Made by a program: the position numbers and the translations under genes
The notes under the pieces: generated by a model
Told to the model about the DNA's origin: nothing
Seen by the model: the letters and a program-made list of their open reading frames with translations, nothing else
Database searches by the model: none
NCBI GenBank assembly: GCA_903813345.2
Contig: CAIIXF020000009.1
Location: forward strand, 32,989,259 to 33,053,258
DNA: 64,000 nt
Origin: Owenia fusiformis
Taxonomy: Eukaryota; Annelida; Polychaeta; Sabellida; Oweniidae
Direction: 5' to 3'
In this document: piece after piece, positions 54,545 through 64,000 of the stretch
How the letters are laid out: each line of letters starts with the position of its first letter
Numbering within the stretch: position 1 is the stretch's first letter

Positions 54545-55924
54545 TCATTCAGTTGCCATGCACTTGGGGCAGTTGGCAGTTTCTTCCTTGCCCCAAAGTC
54601 TGAGGTTTGATGGAGTTGAGACCAGGTCAAGGAAAGCTCTTAATAGGAAATTGAACTCCCCTCGGTCCATGGACCAAAGGTCATTCCATTTCAAGAATTG
54701 CTGAAGTGAGGGTTCCCAGGTAATGTCGTAAATCTGGAAAGGCCACTGAAATTGGGAAGTAATAGCATAACGCCCCGATACATGACTTGAGTCAATGGCT
54801 TTAAGCCACTTGTCCAGGTCCCTTGAGACTTCAGCTGTATTGTTCAAACCACGCAAGGTTTTGTCATAGTTCTTCTCTAGACATTTGATTCTTTTATCAT
54901 GCACTGTTGGTATTTGCTTGCTTTTATTTTGAACTGCATTGGAGAAAGCTTGCCATCGACCAAAACCATGCTTCTTGACCTGGTAGGCTTTTAATTTCAT
55001 GCAAGTCCAGTTTGCCATTCTTTACATAGCTAATAGAACCCATCTGGTACTCACTACTGAACTGGTCATAACTATGATGTCATCCATGAAAGCTCTGTAT
55101 GGTAGGTGTTTTGCACCTTCATTTGCTTGTGGAACCTTACACTGCATCATCCCTGCATTTAGCAGTAAGTTCATGGATGTTACGAAGAGAACTACTGATA
55201 CAGGGCAGTCTGCCACTATGCCTTTCTCCGAACTCTGCTAATTAGTGGTAAAATTGCAAAATGTATTGTGCAACTTCAAGGAGTTTGTGTTTCCCAGATT
55301 AACTACATCTGTTGGTTTTGGTACGTGAAAGTGAACTTGTACCTCTAGTATCAGTTGGTGAGGGACACTAGGTAGGCCTTCTGTCCAGCCAAACTACTGA
55401 TTCTCTTTCTTGGCTTCCTTCACAAGTTGGCTTATGCTGCTTTATGTACCCCATGATGTCTTGGGAGACCACTTTTCTGGATGCTTGGCAGGCCACTTTG
55501 AAACAACTTCGAGGCTTGACCATAATGGCCCAGAAGATCTTTCCCTCAGCATCCAATAATGATGTCTACCTGAACTGGTTCAGTCGCTCAAATTTTAGCT
55601 CCTTTGGAATGAAGTACCTTTCCGCCAAAGTCCAATTCCTTGCTAGATTTTTTTTGTTCTGGATGCTTGTTAGCAATCGTCATAGATGTATTAACAGCTT
55701 TCGGCAGTTCTTGTAGACCCTGTATGTCACACCTGTTAGACCTGAGGCTGAGCCTTCCTGATGATTGTTCTTACCTCATCAAGCTTGAAATTTGACTGGT
55801 CAAACGGTTTTGATGATAAATCTGGTGGGATGTCAATTGGAAAATTACCCAATGGCATCTCTCGATCTGGGTCACTGTGTGCTGCCAAAGTATTTGCTTC
55901 TGATTGATCCTGCGTGCATGCCAT
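54545..55924 (-). pseudogene. Decayed LINE (non-LTR retrotransposon) reverse transcriptase
   Basis: Minus-strand pieces in LINE order, 5' to 3': 55,924-55,736, linker (PFDQSNFKLDEVRTIIRKA); ~55,640-55,368, RT entry (LNQFR..LLDAEGKIFWAIM); 55,216-55,022, palm with the catalytic FMDD box (YRAFMDDIIVMTSS); 55,018-54,545, thumb/C-terminal part, ending LRLWGKEETANCPKC, a zinc-binding start. Stops and frameshifts separate the pieces and there are internal deletions, so it is not functional. The family resembles a LINE group common in aquatic animals, recognised from memory. Confidence 0.75.
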
Positions 55925-56019
55925 ATGGGCACTCTTTGGTTCCCTAACAAATTTGATGTGAGCCTATAGAGATTTTTAAAGAATGTCTCCCTGGTCCTAT
56001 GCTTCTCTTTTCCTGAGTG

Positions 56020-56444
56020 TTTCTATCTTTGGAAGAAGAATCTTTGGATGACTAAGTTGAAGTAATCTCTTAAGAAGCATCTGTTGGAGCTCTCTTGCCA
56101 GTGATGAAGCTGTCCACTAACACTGTGGGCTTCATCTCTCCTTCCCAAGAGAAGCTTTTGTCTTCTACTTGGCCCAACACAATGGTGTTTCACAGATGTT
56201 TCCTCCACTCCTTGTCCTCGCATCTGGGATGGAAATCGTTCTAACTTGGATAAGAGATAGCATAGTGAAGAGGCTGGGCTCTGCATCCCACTTCTATTGG
56301 TTGCACAACTGCATACCACCCTCTTGTCTTAGCCTCATCAAATAGGTCTTGGATTTTTAAGCTGATGAGATATTTTAGTTGGTTTTCTGAAGGTACCGTG
56401 AGCACATTGAAGATGATGGTCCTACTGTGTTTTGACATCAGCAC
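56020..56444 (-). pseudogene. C-terminal tail of a related LINE ORF, misplaced upstream
   Basis: NVLTVPSE..., then EAKTRGWYAVVQPIEVGCR (56,444-56,241), followed in shifted frames by LERFPSQMRGQGVEE and KLLLGRRDEA. In this LINE family the 'LTVP..E / EVGCR' block lies after the RT domain. Here it precedes the linker on the same strand, so it must belong to another copy or a rearrangement. Confidence 0.6.
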
Positions 56445-56768
56445 TGAGTTTTTGGAAGAGGTCAGTTGAGAGTCCAGTCGGATGTCTTGGATAAAACATT
56501 GGACTGAGGTACAGGCTTAATACATATTGAGTTAATTATATAGCTTTAACAACTAAATACTGTGGGTACCCATTTCAGTTCATTGCCTATCCTAAAATGA
56601 TATGGGGATATGTGGTCATTCGTATCTGTACAGTACTTAGTTCAAAAGCGATACAGCTTATATATTTTTGGCTGAAATTTAAATGTCTGCCAAACTGACC
56701 AACAAGAATTTCTGAACAAGCTAGGAATAAGGGACATCACTGGGCTACTTTCTAAAAGTCAAAAGCTA

Positions 56769-57308
56769 TATTTTACACCGGGGGGTTCACTGTATATAAA
56801 CCTTGACGGGGGTACCTCTTTTAACATTTGGTATGGCAATGGATCCAAATTTTAGGATCTGAAATGAGAATGCCCCCAAAATATGACTTTTGAGGTATGA
56901 CAATGGTCGGATTTTTCTACTTTGTGGTACAAGAATGGTCATGTAGAATAGGTTACCTCTCACTTGTGGTATGGGATTGGTCTAGTTTTTACAAATGTCC
57001 TTTATTTGAGGTTGTTTAGGATCATTTCCTAAAAGTTCTGCCTTCTTCAAGGGGCTTTAGACATTTTGCATTCCCTTGGTCTTATATTTTTGGGATATTT
57101 GGAATGGCAAAAGTCCTATATTTGGACATTTGATATAGCATTGGTCTTATATTTGGATATTTGGTATGGCTTTTGGGCATTATTTTGGTTGGTATGGGAA
57201 CACATTGAAATTTGACAGATTGGTATGGGAACATAATGATATCTGAGGGCTCAGCCTAGGACCCCTACAGAATTGTGTATTCAGTGAACCCCTGGGTATT
57301 TTACAAAT
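56769..57308. mobile_element. ~540-bp element with ~28-bp terminal inverted repeats
   Basis: TTACACCGGGGGGTTCACTG at the left is approximately inverted at CAGTGAACCCCTGGGTATTT on the right. The interior repeats 'tttggtatggcaatgg..tctta' several times. No ORF. Confidence 0.75.
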
Positions 57309-57334
57309 GATACATTGACTATATAACATTACAG

Positions 57335-58085
57335 ATTTTCAACAAGTGCCACGCCCCTTTTCAGAACAATAATCATTTGAAAGGTCATACCTTAATTTCT
57401 GATGATGTTTTTCTAAAACTTTCAATGCAAATAGGTTCAAACTTTCAATTGCAAATATGTTTAAAATGAATGTATACATTTAATATCTTTATATTCATGA
57501 GAGACCAAGACTGGTCACTCACAGGAAAAGGCAATATGCATTACGTTGAAAAAGGGCAAAAATAATGATTGATGATGTCATATTTTATGCAAATATGGTA
57601 ATTAACATAATTATTGTATCTTATAATATAGGATATTGTGATAGCTTCAGTTTGGTACCACTAACAGCTTTCAACTCTCAAAACTGTGGAAGTTATTGTA
57701 CTTTGAAATGATTAACATCAATTCTTTCGCAAGAAGTGCCACGCCCCTTTTCAGTTACATAATCATGTGTCTGACAATGTTTTTCCAAAACTTTCAATTG
57801 CAAATATGTTCAAAATTAATGTACCTATATATTTAAATTCATTAATGTTCATGAATGACTAAGACTGATCACTCAGGCGGAAAGGTATAATGCGATACCG
57901 TTGTAAAGAGGCAAGAATTATGATTGATGATGTCACATTTTATGCAAATGAGGCAATTTGCATAATTATTGCATCTGATAATATAGGATACTATAAAAGC
58001 TTCATTTTGGTACCACTTACAGCTTTCAATTCTCAAAACTGTGGAAGTTATTGTACTTTGAGATAATTAACATCAACTCTTTCAA
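57335..58085 (-). repeat. Right arm: two inverted ~360-bp modules
   Basis: Reverse complement of the left-arm modules (57,335-57,720 diverged, 57,721-58,085 nearly identical). The outer 58,086-58,236 matches 52,210-52,371 inverted. Confidence 0.9.
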
Positions 58086-58255
58086 AAATTCAAGATGGCC
58101 GACAAGATGGCCGCCAATGGATACCATGGGACAATATTTCATTCTGGGAACACGCAAAAATCTTTAGTATGGACCTTTAGGATTACAAAAATGTACATTA
58201 AAAAAATACATCTTTCGGGTGCATGGGGACCATACCTTCCTACTAGACTATTGGG

Positions 58256-59311
58256 TACTGATTGTCACTTAAGATTGGGTACATTTAGTATTTTACTAAG
58301 CAGAGTTGACTTGCATAATGCGGTGGAAAAGTGGCACAACTAAGAATATCCAGAGCAAAACCTGCACGCACCTTCCCATTCGCGGTTTACATTGTATCAA
58401 GTGTTCCTTAACCTCACTCTTATAAAATGAAAACTGACAATCGCTTCCATTTCAATGGTCATCTTGAAAATTTCTTGAGCAGCGGTTCTAATTCCCTAAG
58501 CATATGGATATAATATTTTGAGAAAATCCATCAAAGGTTTATTTTTTTCATTTTTTACGAAAAATGGCTGTCATTTTGAATTGAGTGGTCATACTTAAAA
58601 TTCCTTCTGCAGAGGTCCCTTGCTCTATGCCCACAAGGGCCAGTACACAACACAAAATGCTCAATGAAGAATAAATTGTAAGATGCACCATGTGCTAGAC
58701 AGAACCAAAACACAGGTTTGTTTTCTAGTGTAAGACATTTATTTTTGCACCAAATAGGTAAAGTGTGCGCTACAAAATTATGGTCACATAGTGACACAGA
58801 AATAGATAGTTTCGTTGAAAAAGTAACAAAACAGCTAGGCTTGTATACAAAGTAATTGGTAGTATATTCACTATCGGAGCCAATCATATATTGACTATCA
58901 ATCATACTGTCCATTTTATGACCAAATGATTTTTGTGAATTTAGATTCATGATTCATCTAATGCTCCATGATATGACATGAAAATGACACTAATGTACAA
59001 ATGTAATTTTTGTATCCAAAGAATAGTCAAATTCATTATTACAACATTTTTAAGTATAACATTAATAAAAATCAGTGAATCGATTGAATGAGCATAACAT
59101 AAAACAATACTAAGAACTTATTCTGGATGATATAAAATCTTAAATGTCCACTGTTTTCCACTGTTTCCATATAAATCATGATCTTCAGATTAAAACATGG
59201 ATGCAACAAATGCATAAGATACTTGATTTCTAATAATATTAGTTCTAATACAGTAAGCACTAGTAATTGTTTCCTAAAATATAGTGAAATATCCTGCTGT
59301 TGGTTAGCGAC
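58256..59311. other. Spacer downstream of cyclophilin 2
   Basis: 58,430-58,620 has two diverged 'catcttgaaaattt' and 'attttgaattgagtggtcat' units of the array family at 61,985. The rest probably includes the cyclophilin 2 3' UTR. No gene recognised. Confidence 0.5.
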
Positions 59312-62300
59312 TTAGACTTGTCCACAGGCAGCAATGGAAACTGCTGCACTAGTTGAACCACTCTGGCTTCCAACTTTCTCCATCTTTCTTACGACATCCA
59401 TTCCTTCAACAACTTTTCCAAACACAACATGCTTCCCATCTAACCTGGAATCAGATTTGTTTAATACATTTTTAAATGAATGTTATTTAAATTTTATTAA
59501 TATTTATTAACAACCAATAATCATAATTAAATGTGATGTGGATGATCAGATGATGAATACATTCTATTTTCATCCATCAAAATAAAATCTTGTGCTACAT
59601 ATATAAACATATTAGCATTGTTATTTCCTTTAGGCAAAAATCAGATCTATATAAAGGTTCTTATATGAGTACCTGTGCAAGATCGTCCATTCTTGATGAG
59701 CTTTGATAATTCTTCTTTATCGAGTCGCAGACGGATAAAAAACATTATCAAAGCGAGTCAAGAACAGACGATCTTGCACAGGTACGAGTATAAGAAAGTT
59801 TTTCTCATATGACTCTGTATTATGCCATATTTTCACCTTTTTATAATAAAACTGAGTGAAAAATAGCTAGAAATTATGGAACTTCATTTTTCATTTGTCA
59901 CGACGTCATAAAAATATTGTAGAAAATACATGGATACACGTGGCAACAAAGCTACATTGTTATGACGTCACAGCCAAGTTTTATAGAATGAGCATGGATA
60001 CGCATAGCAACAATGTACTCGTTGCCATGTTGTTGATGTTTATAAACCATTGATGTCACAAGTAAATCTCATCTTGCATGTGTGACTTTTTAGAATGAAA
60101 GATGGCAATATCTTGCATGTGGTAAAGATGGCTGTATCTTTGTTAGTCATATGAGAAAATAGTTTCTAACAAGGCACAGACTGAACAGTATCGCACCATT
60201 AAGTCTTAACATTTACACAGAATGCCCCAAAACTAATCAGTTGTAGCCGTTCATACCTAAGAAACATCCTTAAAAATTTCAGAGTAATCCATAATAAACC
60301 TCAGACAAAATTTTAGGATGGAAATCAAAAATGGCCGCTTTAACACTTGGCATCAGTTCTAAACCTTCTTATGTATGTAGATTGTAGAAACATCCGTTGA
60401 AATATCAGATGAATCAATGAAATGGCTGGAAACCTAAAGACATGCCTTCACAGACAAGATTTTAGGATGGAGAATCCAAAATAACCACCTCACTGCTACC
60501 CACCTAATTACACAGACGTATCGTCGGTGTATCATGGCGGAACTTCCTCCGGGACTAGGTTTCGGTAAGATTTTTTTATTCCCCGATTTACACCTACTTA
60601 TAAGTCACGTTGTGGATAATAATTTGGCTCGAAGTTAAGGAAGATAGTCTAGTTTGAGAATGTGTCGATGGTTTTAGGTTTTTTATGTTAACAAAGACAC
60701 AATTCACGTATTTAGTCCCTCGCTTTTCTTACACTGACGATCGGCATTAATATTGCCAATATTACACTGACATTGGTCATTCGTCAGTGTAAGAAAAGCG
60801 AGGGGCTAAATACGTGAATTGTGTCTTTGTTAACATATAAAACCTAAAACCATCGACACATTCTCAAACTAGACTAGCTTCTTTAACTTCGAGCCAAATT
60901 ATTATCCACAACGTGACTTATAAGTATGTGTAAATCGGGAAATAAAAAAATCTTACCGAAACCTAGTCCCGGATGAAGTTCCGCCATGATACACCGACGA
61001 TACGTCCGTGTAATTAGGTGGGTAGCAGTGCACCTGAACACTTGGCCAGAATGCCCAAAAACTAATCAATTCTTAACATTAATGGAGACAATAAGCTGGC
61101 ATATAAAATCGAAACCCCAACCTGTATGTATGACATTGCCCTATACAAATGCGTTTAATTTTCTCACATAAATAATCCTTCGGTTACAGTGTTTATTTAG
61201 TCTGTTACTTAGACCACACCGCAGCGAGTACTATGCCATTGATATATAGCTGGTTTTCTAGGATACATATTTAAAACAAGCTTGTTATTCATAAGATATT
61301 TAGAGCTAAAGCATATGTTACAAATCATTTCCTTCAGAAAGCATTATACTGTGCATCAAAATCAAAATTGCCAGCATAGTATTCAACAAAGTATAATGAT
61401 TCCCGTTGACACCAACATGAAATTGCAAATCTCCCGTTCTAAACATGAAACAAGCTGATTGGGTATTTGAGTAGTCTAATTAGAGCTTGTTTTGTATGCG
61501 TGCTATATACGTTATTGTATTGATTCATGGGACTTTTGGGTTTGCGATTACATTGTGAAAAATCCCTGAAAATTTTCAGATGAATCTCTAAAACATTTTG
61601 GCTGGAAACCTGTAGACAACTCTCACCAGGTCTTTAGGACAGAAAATCCCAAATGACCTCAGTTACATTTACCCAGAATGCCAAAAAGCAAATCAGTTGT
61701 AAATCTCCACACATAAAACATCTCTTAAAAAGTTAAGATGAATCCCTTATATATTTTGGCTGGAAACCTGTAGACAGGTCTAAACCAACAGGATTTTAGG
61801 AGGAAAATCCAAAATGGTCACCTCAACATTTACCTAGAATGGCAAAAAACTAAACAGTTCTAAACTTTCCTAGGTAGAAACTTCCCTGAAAATTTCAGAT
61901 GAATCCCTCAAATGGTTTCGCTGGAAAAGATTTATCGGAATGCCCACGTGATTTATTCTTACTATTAAAAATAGATTCTACCAACTCTCCTCCATGAATT
62001 TACTAGATGAGACACTATCCGAGAAAACTAGAAATACAGCAACTCAAAGGAATTCAGCTGCCATCTTGAAAATATCTTCTCAAGCAGATATCCTTTGTCC
62101 CTATGTAGCAGCATATAAAATTGAACCAAATCCGTCAATTGGTATTTGAGCTACCAAAGATATGTTCTTTTATGAAAAATTATATTCAGCCGCCATCTCG
62201 AAAATTATTTCTACAACAGAGCTACTGTGTCCCTAGGCATCAGCACATAAAATTTGAACCGAACCCGTTCAATGGTATTAAATGAAGGCATTTTTTGAAA

Positions 62301-64000
62301 TTCAACGTCATCTTTGATAATTCTTCCTTGAACAGAGCTACTGTGTCCCTAGGCATCAGCATAAAAAATTTGAACCAAATCCATTCACTGGTATTTGAGT
62401 TATCAAAGATTATGTTTTTCAGAAAAATGGCCATTTTGAAAGTCAGCCACCATCTTGAAAGTTCTTTCTTGAACAGAGCAACTATGTTCTTAGGCATTAG
62501 CGTACAAATAATTTGAACCAAATATGTTCACTGGTATTCAAGTTATCAAATATTATGTTTTTTTTTCAGAAAAGTGGTGGCCATTTTGAAAGTCAGGTGC
62601 CATCTTGAAAGTTCTTTTTGAACAGAGTATCAAGAAATTTTTAGGTCCCGGATTTTTAGCGGTATTGTGACTACTTTTTTCACGGTATACCGACTACTTC
62701 TTCCCCATGTGAGATCAGAGATATCCTATTAGTATACTTTTCAACATACTTAGATTATCTTGCTATTTTAATCCCAATATTTATTTCTAAAAGGTTTCTG
62801 ATTTCCTATTCCTTGTGTGTATCTAGTTTTATGTATTTTCTCAAGAGTTTTACAGCAAATAATGTGACAAAAATGTAAAATTAGACTCCGGAAAAAACAC
62901 TTCAGACTCCGGAAAAGCTATTACACTATTGAGCAAGGGGTTTTAAGACATAAGATTTCAGAGAATCTCTGGAGTCTAAAAGCCTAGCGAGAACTTAGGC
63001 ATCAGACAGCATTAGAGTATACAGCTTGAACAAAATCAATTCACTTGTAGTGGAATTATCAAGGATAACGTATTTTACAAAAAATGGCAGCCAGAGGCCA
63101 TCTTGAAAATCTGTTCTTGAGCAAAGCTCTTATGTCCCTAGACATCAGCATATAAAATTTGAACAAAATCTGTCAACTAGTATTTGAGTTTACATATTTA
63201 ATTACAAAATATGGTGGCCATATTGAAAATTCCTTTTTGAGCAGAAGTCCTACACCCATTAAGCCTATAAAATTTTGATCAAATCTGTCATACGGTATTA
63301 GAGTTATCTCAATTCTAAATGTCACAGCAAGTGATAGACTTTCAACTCGGACTCGACAAAATTGAAGATTGATCTTTTAACAAATATTCCAAATATTGTC
63401 AAACAAATGAATAAAGTTTTTTTTATATCATCGTAAATTATGTTTGGTGGGTTATGGTGGATATGATCAGTTCTACTAACCAGCTGGTCTTTTCTGTACA
63501 AATGAAGAATTGTGATCCATTGGTGTTGGGTCCAGAGTTAGCCATGGAGAGAATTCCTGAAAAACAATACCAAATATTAGGCAAGGCTTGCAATGGCAAA
63601 AAATATCACTGTTTGTGCGCTGACCCTAAGTAAGATTACTGAATGTTAGGAATGACTTCCTACAGGAAACTAAAGAACATGATGTACTGTATGTACTGTA
63701 ATGAGTTAAATGAGAGTTTCTAACAAAGGAATGTTTGTTTATTACTTGTGTGGAACTGATATAGCAGAATAATATTGATAAAATGAGGGAAAACACAAAC
63801 CTTAAATCCTTAAACAAATTTTAGTAATACACACAAAAAAGAGCTTTTCAATGAGCATTAATTACTAGTATCAAATATTAAAAAGCACATTTATACCTGG
63901 TCCTGTGTGTTTTTCTGTGAAGTTCTCATCTGCAAACTTCTGACCATAGATACTTTTTCCTCCAGTGCCATTGTGGTTAGTGAAGTCACCTCCCTGGCAC
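59312..64000 (-). CDS. PPIA: Cyclophilin A-type peptidyl-prolyl isomerase 2 (partial, runs off the window end)
   Basis: Minus-strand exons 64,000+ to 63,897, 63,556-63,481 and 59,444-59,312 join in phase and encode [19 protein letters not shown] through the stop. The pocket residues are all present: [20 protein letters not shown] (Trp), LDGKHVVFG (His). The C-terminus [26 protein letters not shown] is closer to the usual family tail than that of cyclophilin 1. Splice sites fall at exactly the same codons as in cyclophilin 1, and the middle exon has the same 76-base length, so the two are tandem duplicates. The last intron is 4 kb and full of repeats. Confidence 0.92.
59663..59802. repeat. Hairpin in cyclophilin 2 last intron
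   Basis: 'gagtacctgtgcaagatcgt' to TTTGATAA pairs with TTATCAAAG to 'acgatcttgcacaggtac', arms ~45 bases. Confidence 0.85.
59803..60189. other. Intron sequence with repeated 'catggatacacgtggcaaca' motif
   Basis: 'atggatacacgtggcaacaa' and 'atggatacgcatagcaacaa' recur about 55 bases apart, each near a GACGTCA-type site. No gene. Confidence 0.5.
60190..61960. repeat. ~150-bp tandem units, split by the palindrome at 60,491
   Basis: Units around 'cagaatgccaaaaactaatcag', 'ggctggaaacctgtagacag', 'aggattttaggatggaaaatc' occur at 60,210-60,490, 61,036-61,080 and 61,580-61,950. The palindromic element 60,491-61,030 interrupts them. Confidence 0.7.
60491..61030. mobile_element. 540-bp near-perfect palindromic element with exon-like segment
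   Basis: CACTGCTACCCACCTAATTA at the left is exactly inverted at the right end. Each arm is ~250 bases with few differences around a ~30-base centre (60,746-60,780). CACCT flanks both sides (60,486-60,490; 61,031-61,035), a 5-bp target duplication. Each arm, read inward, has ATGGCGGAACTTC..CCGGGACTAGGTTTCG followed by GTAAGA: a ten-codon reading frame ([10 protein letters not shown] in the left arm) and a splice donor. It is GC-richer than its surroundings. Confidence 0.85.
61985..63320. repeat. ~120-150-bp tandem array, 'cccTAGGCATCAGCATAAAA' type
   Basis: Seven or so units of 'ttgaacagagctactgtgtc', 'ctaggcatcagcataaaa', 'ttgaaccaaatc', 'tggtatttgagttatcaaag', 'aaaatggccattttgaaag', 'gccaccatcttgaaa'. 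An unrelated ~400-bp stretch at 62,630-63,040 interrupts them. Confidence 0.85.

Larger units (their letters stand above)
52195..58255. mobile_element. Second giant foldback element (~6 kb)
   Basis: Outer ends: GGAAGGAGGGGTTCCCATGC at 52,211 is inverted at about 58,221-58,240 (GCATGGGGACCATACCTTCC). Homology continues inward through 'acccgaaagatgta' and a paired 'ggccgccatcttg..ggccatcttg' segment, then through tandem ~360-bp modules. The centre holds a MITE, LINE remnants and another TIR element. Its module plan matches the giant foldback at 18,016. Confidence 0.75.

Overview
This is eukaryotic nuclear DNA: AT-rich, with short coding exons bounded by GT..AG introns and many interspersed, tandem and palindromic repeats. 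The gene set (Piwi, an intron-containing H2B, ribosomal protein S2, cyclophilin A, the animal protein C2orf68) points to an animal. The dense non-autonomous elements with tandem-repeat cores resemble those of marine lophotrochozoans, especially molluscs. That placement is an inference from style; I cannot name the species.

Layout. 1-16,339 (+): a Piwi Argonaute gene, 17 exons in the window, complete but for its 5' end. Its intron 15 holds a 4.3-kb mobile element with a satellite core, and intron 11 holds an antisense retrotransposon gag-like ORF. 18,016-26,548: a giant foldback (inverted-repeat) element whose arms are ~350-bp modules, with minisatellites and two nested DNA transposons inside. 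28,190-30,310: a 54-bp tandem array and decayed repeats. 32,011-34,250 (+): an intron-containing histone H2B variant with a recognisable TATA and initiator. 37,206-41,892 (-): a C2orf68 (UPF0561) homologue. 42,156-44,778 (+): RPS2 with a 5'TOP leader exon and, in its last intron, a well-formed candidate H/ACA snoRNA. 49,306-50,934 (-) and 59,312-64,000+ (-): two cyclophilin A-type genes in tandem. Between them lies a second giant foldback element (about 52,195-58,255) containing decayed LINE pieces and MITEs. 60,491-61,030: a 540-bp near-perfect palindrome with a 5-bp target duplication, carrying a start codon plus splice donor in each arm.

How it fits together. Four housekeeping or chromatin genes and one genome-defence gene are embedded in repeat-rich DNA. 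C2orf68 and RPS2 are head to head and probably share a promoter region. Repeat families recur: (i) elements with ATGTCACCACC ends and AGGTCA-rich cores; (ii) elements with CCATCGAAC ends and cores full of AAATGGCCGCCATTT-type units; (iii) giant foldbacks whose modules carry an inverted octamer (ATGCAAAT..ATTTGCAT) next to a CRE-like site. The most unusual content is the pair of giant foldbacks, the higher-order satellite in the Piwi intron, the H/ACA RNA and the palindrome with an exon-like segment.
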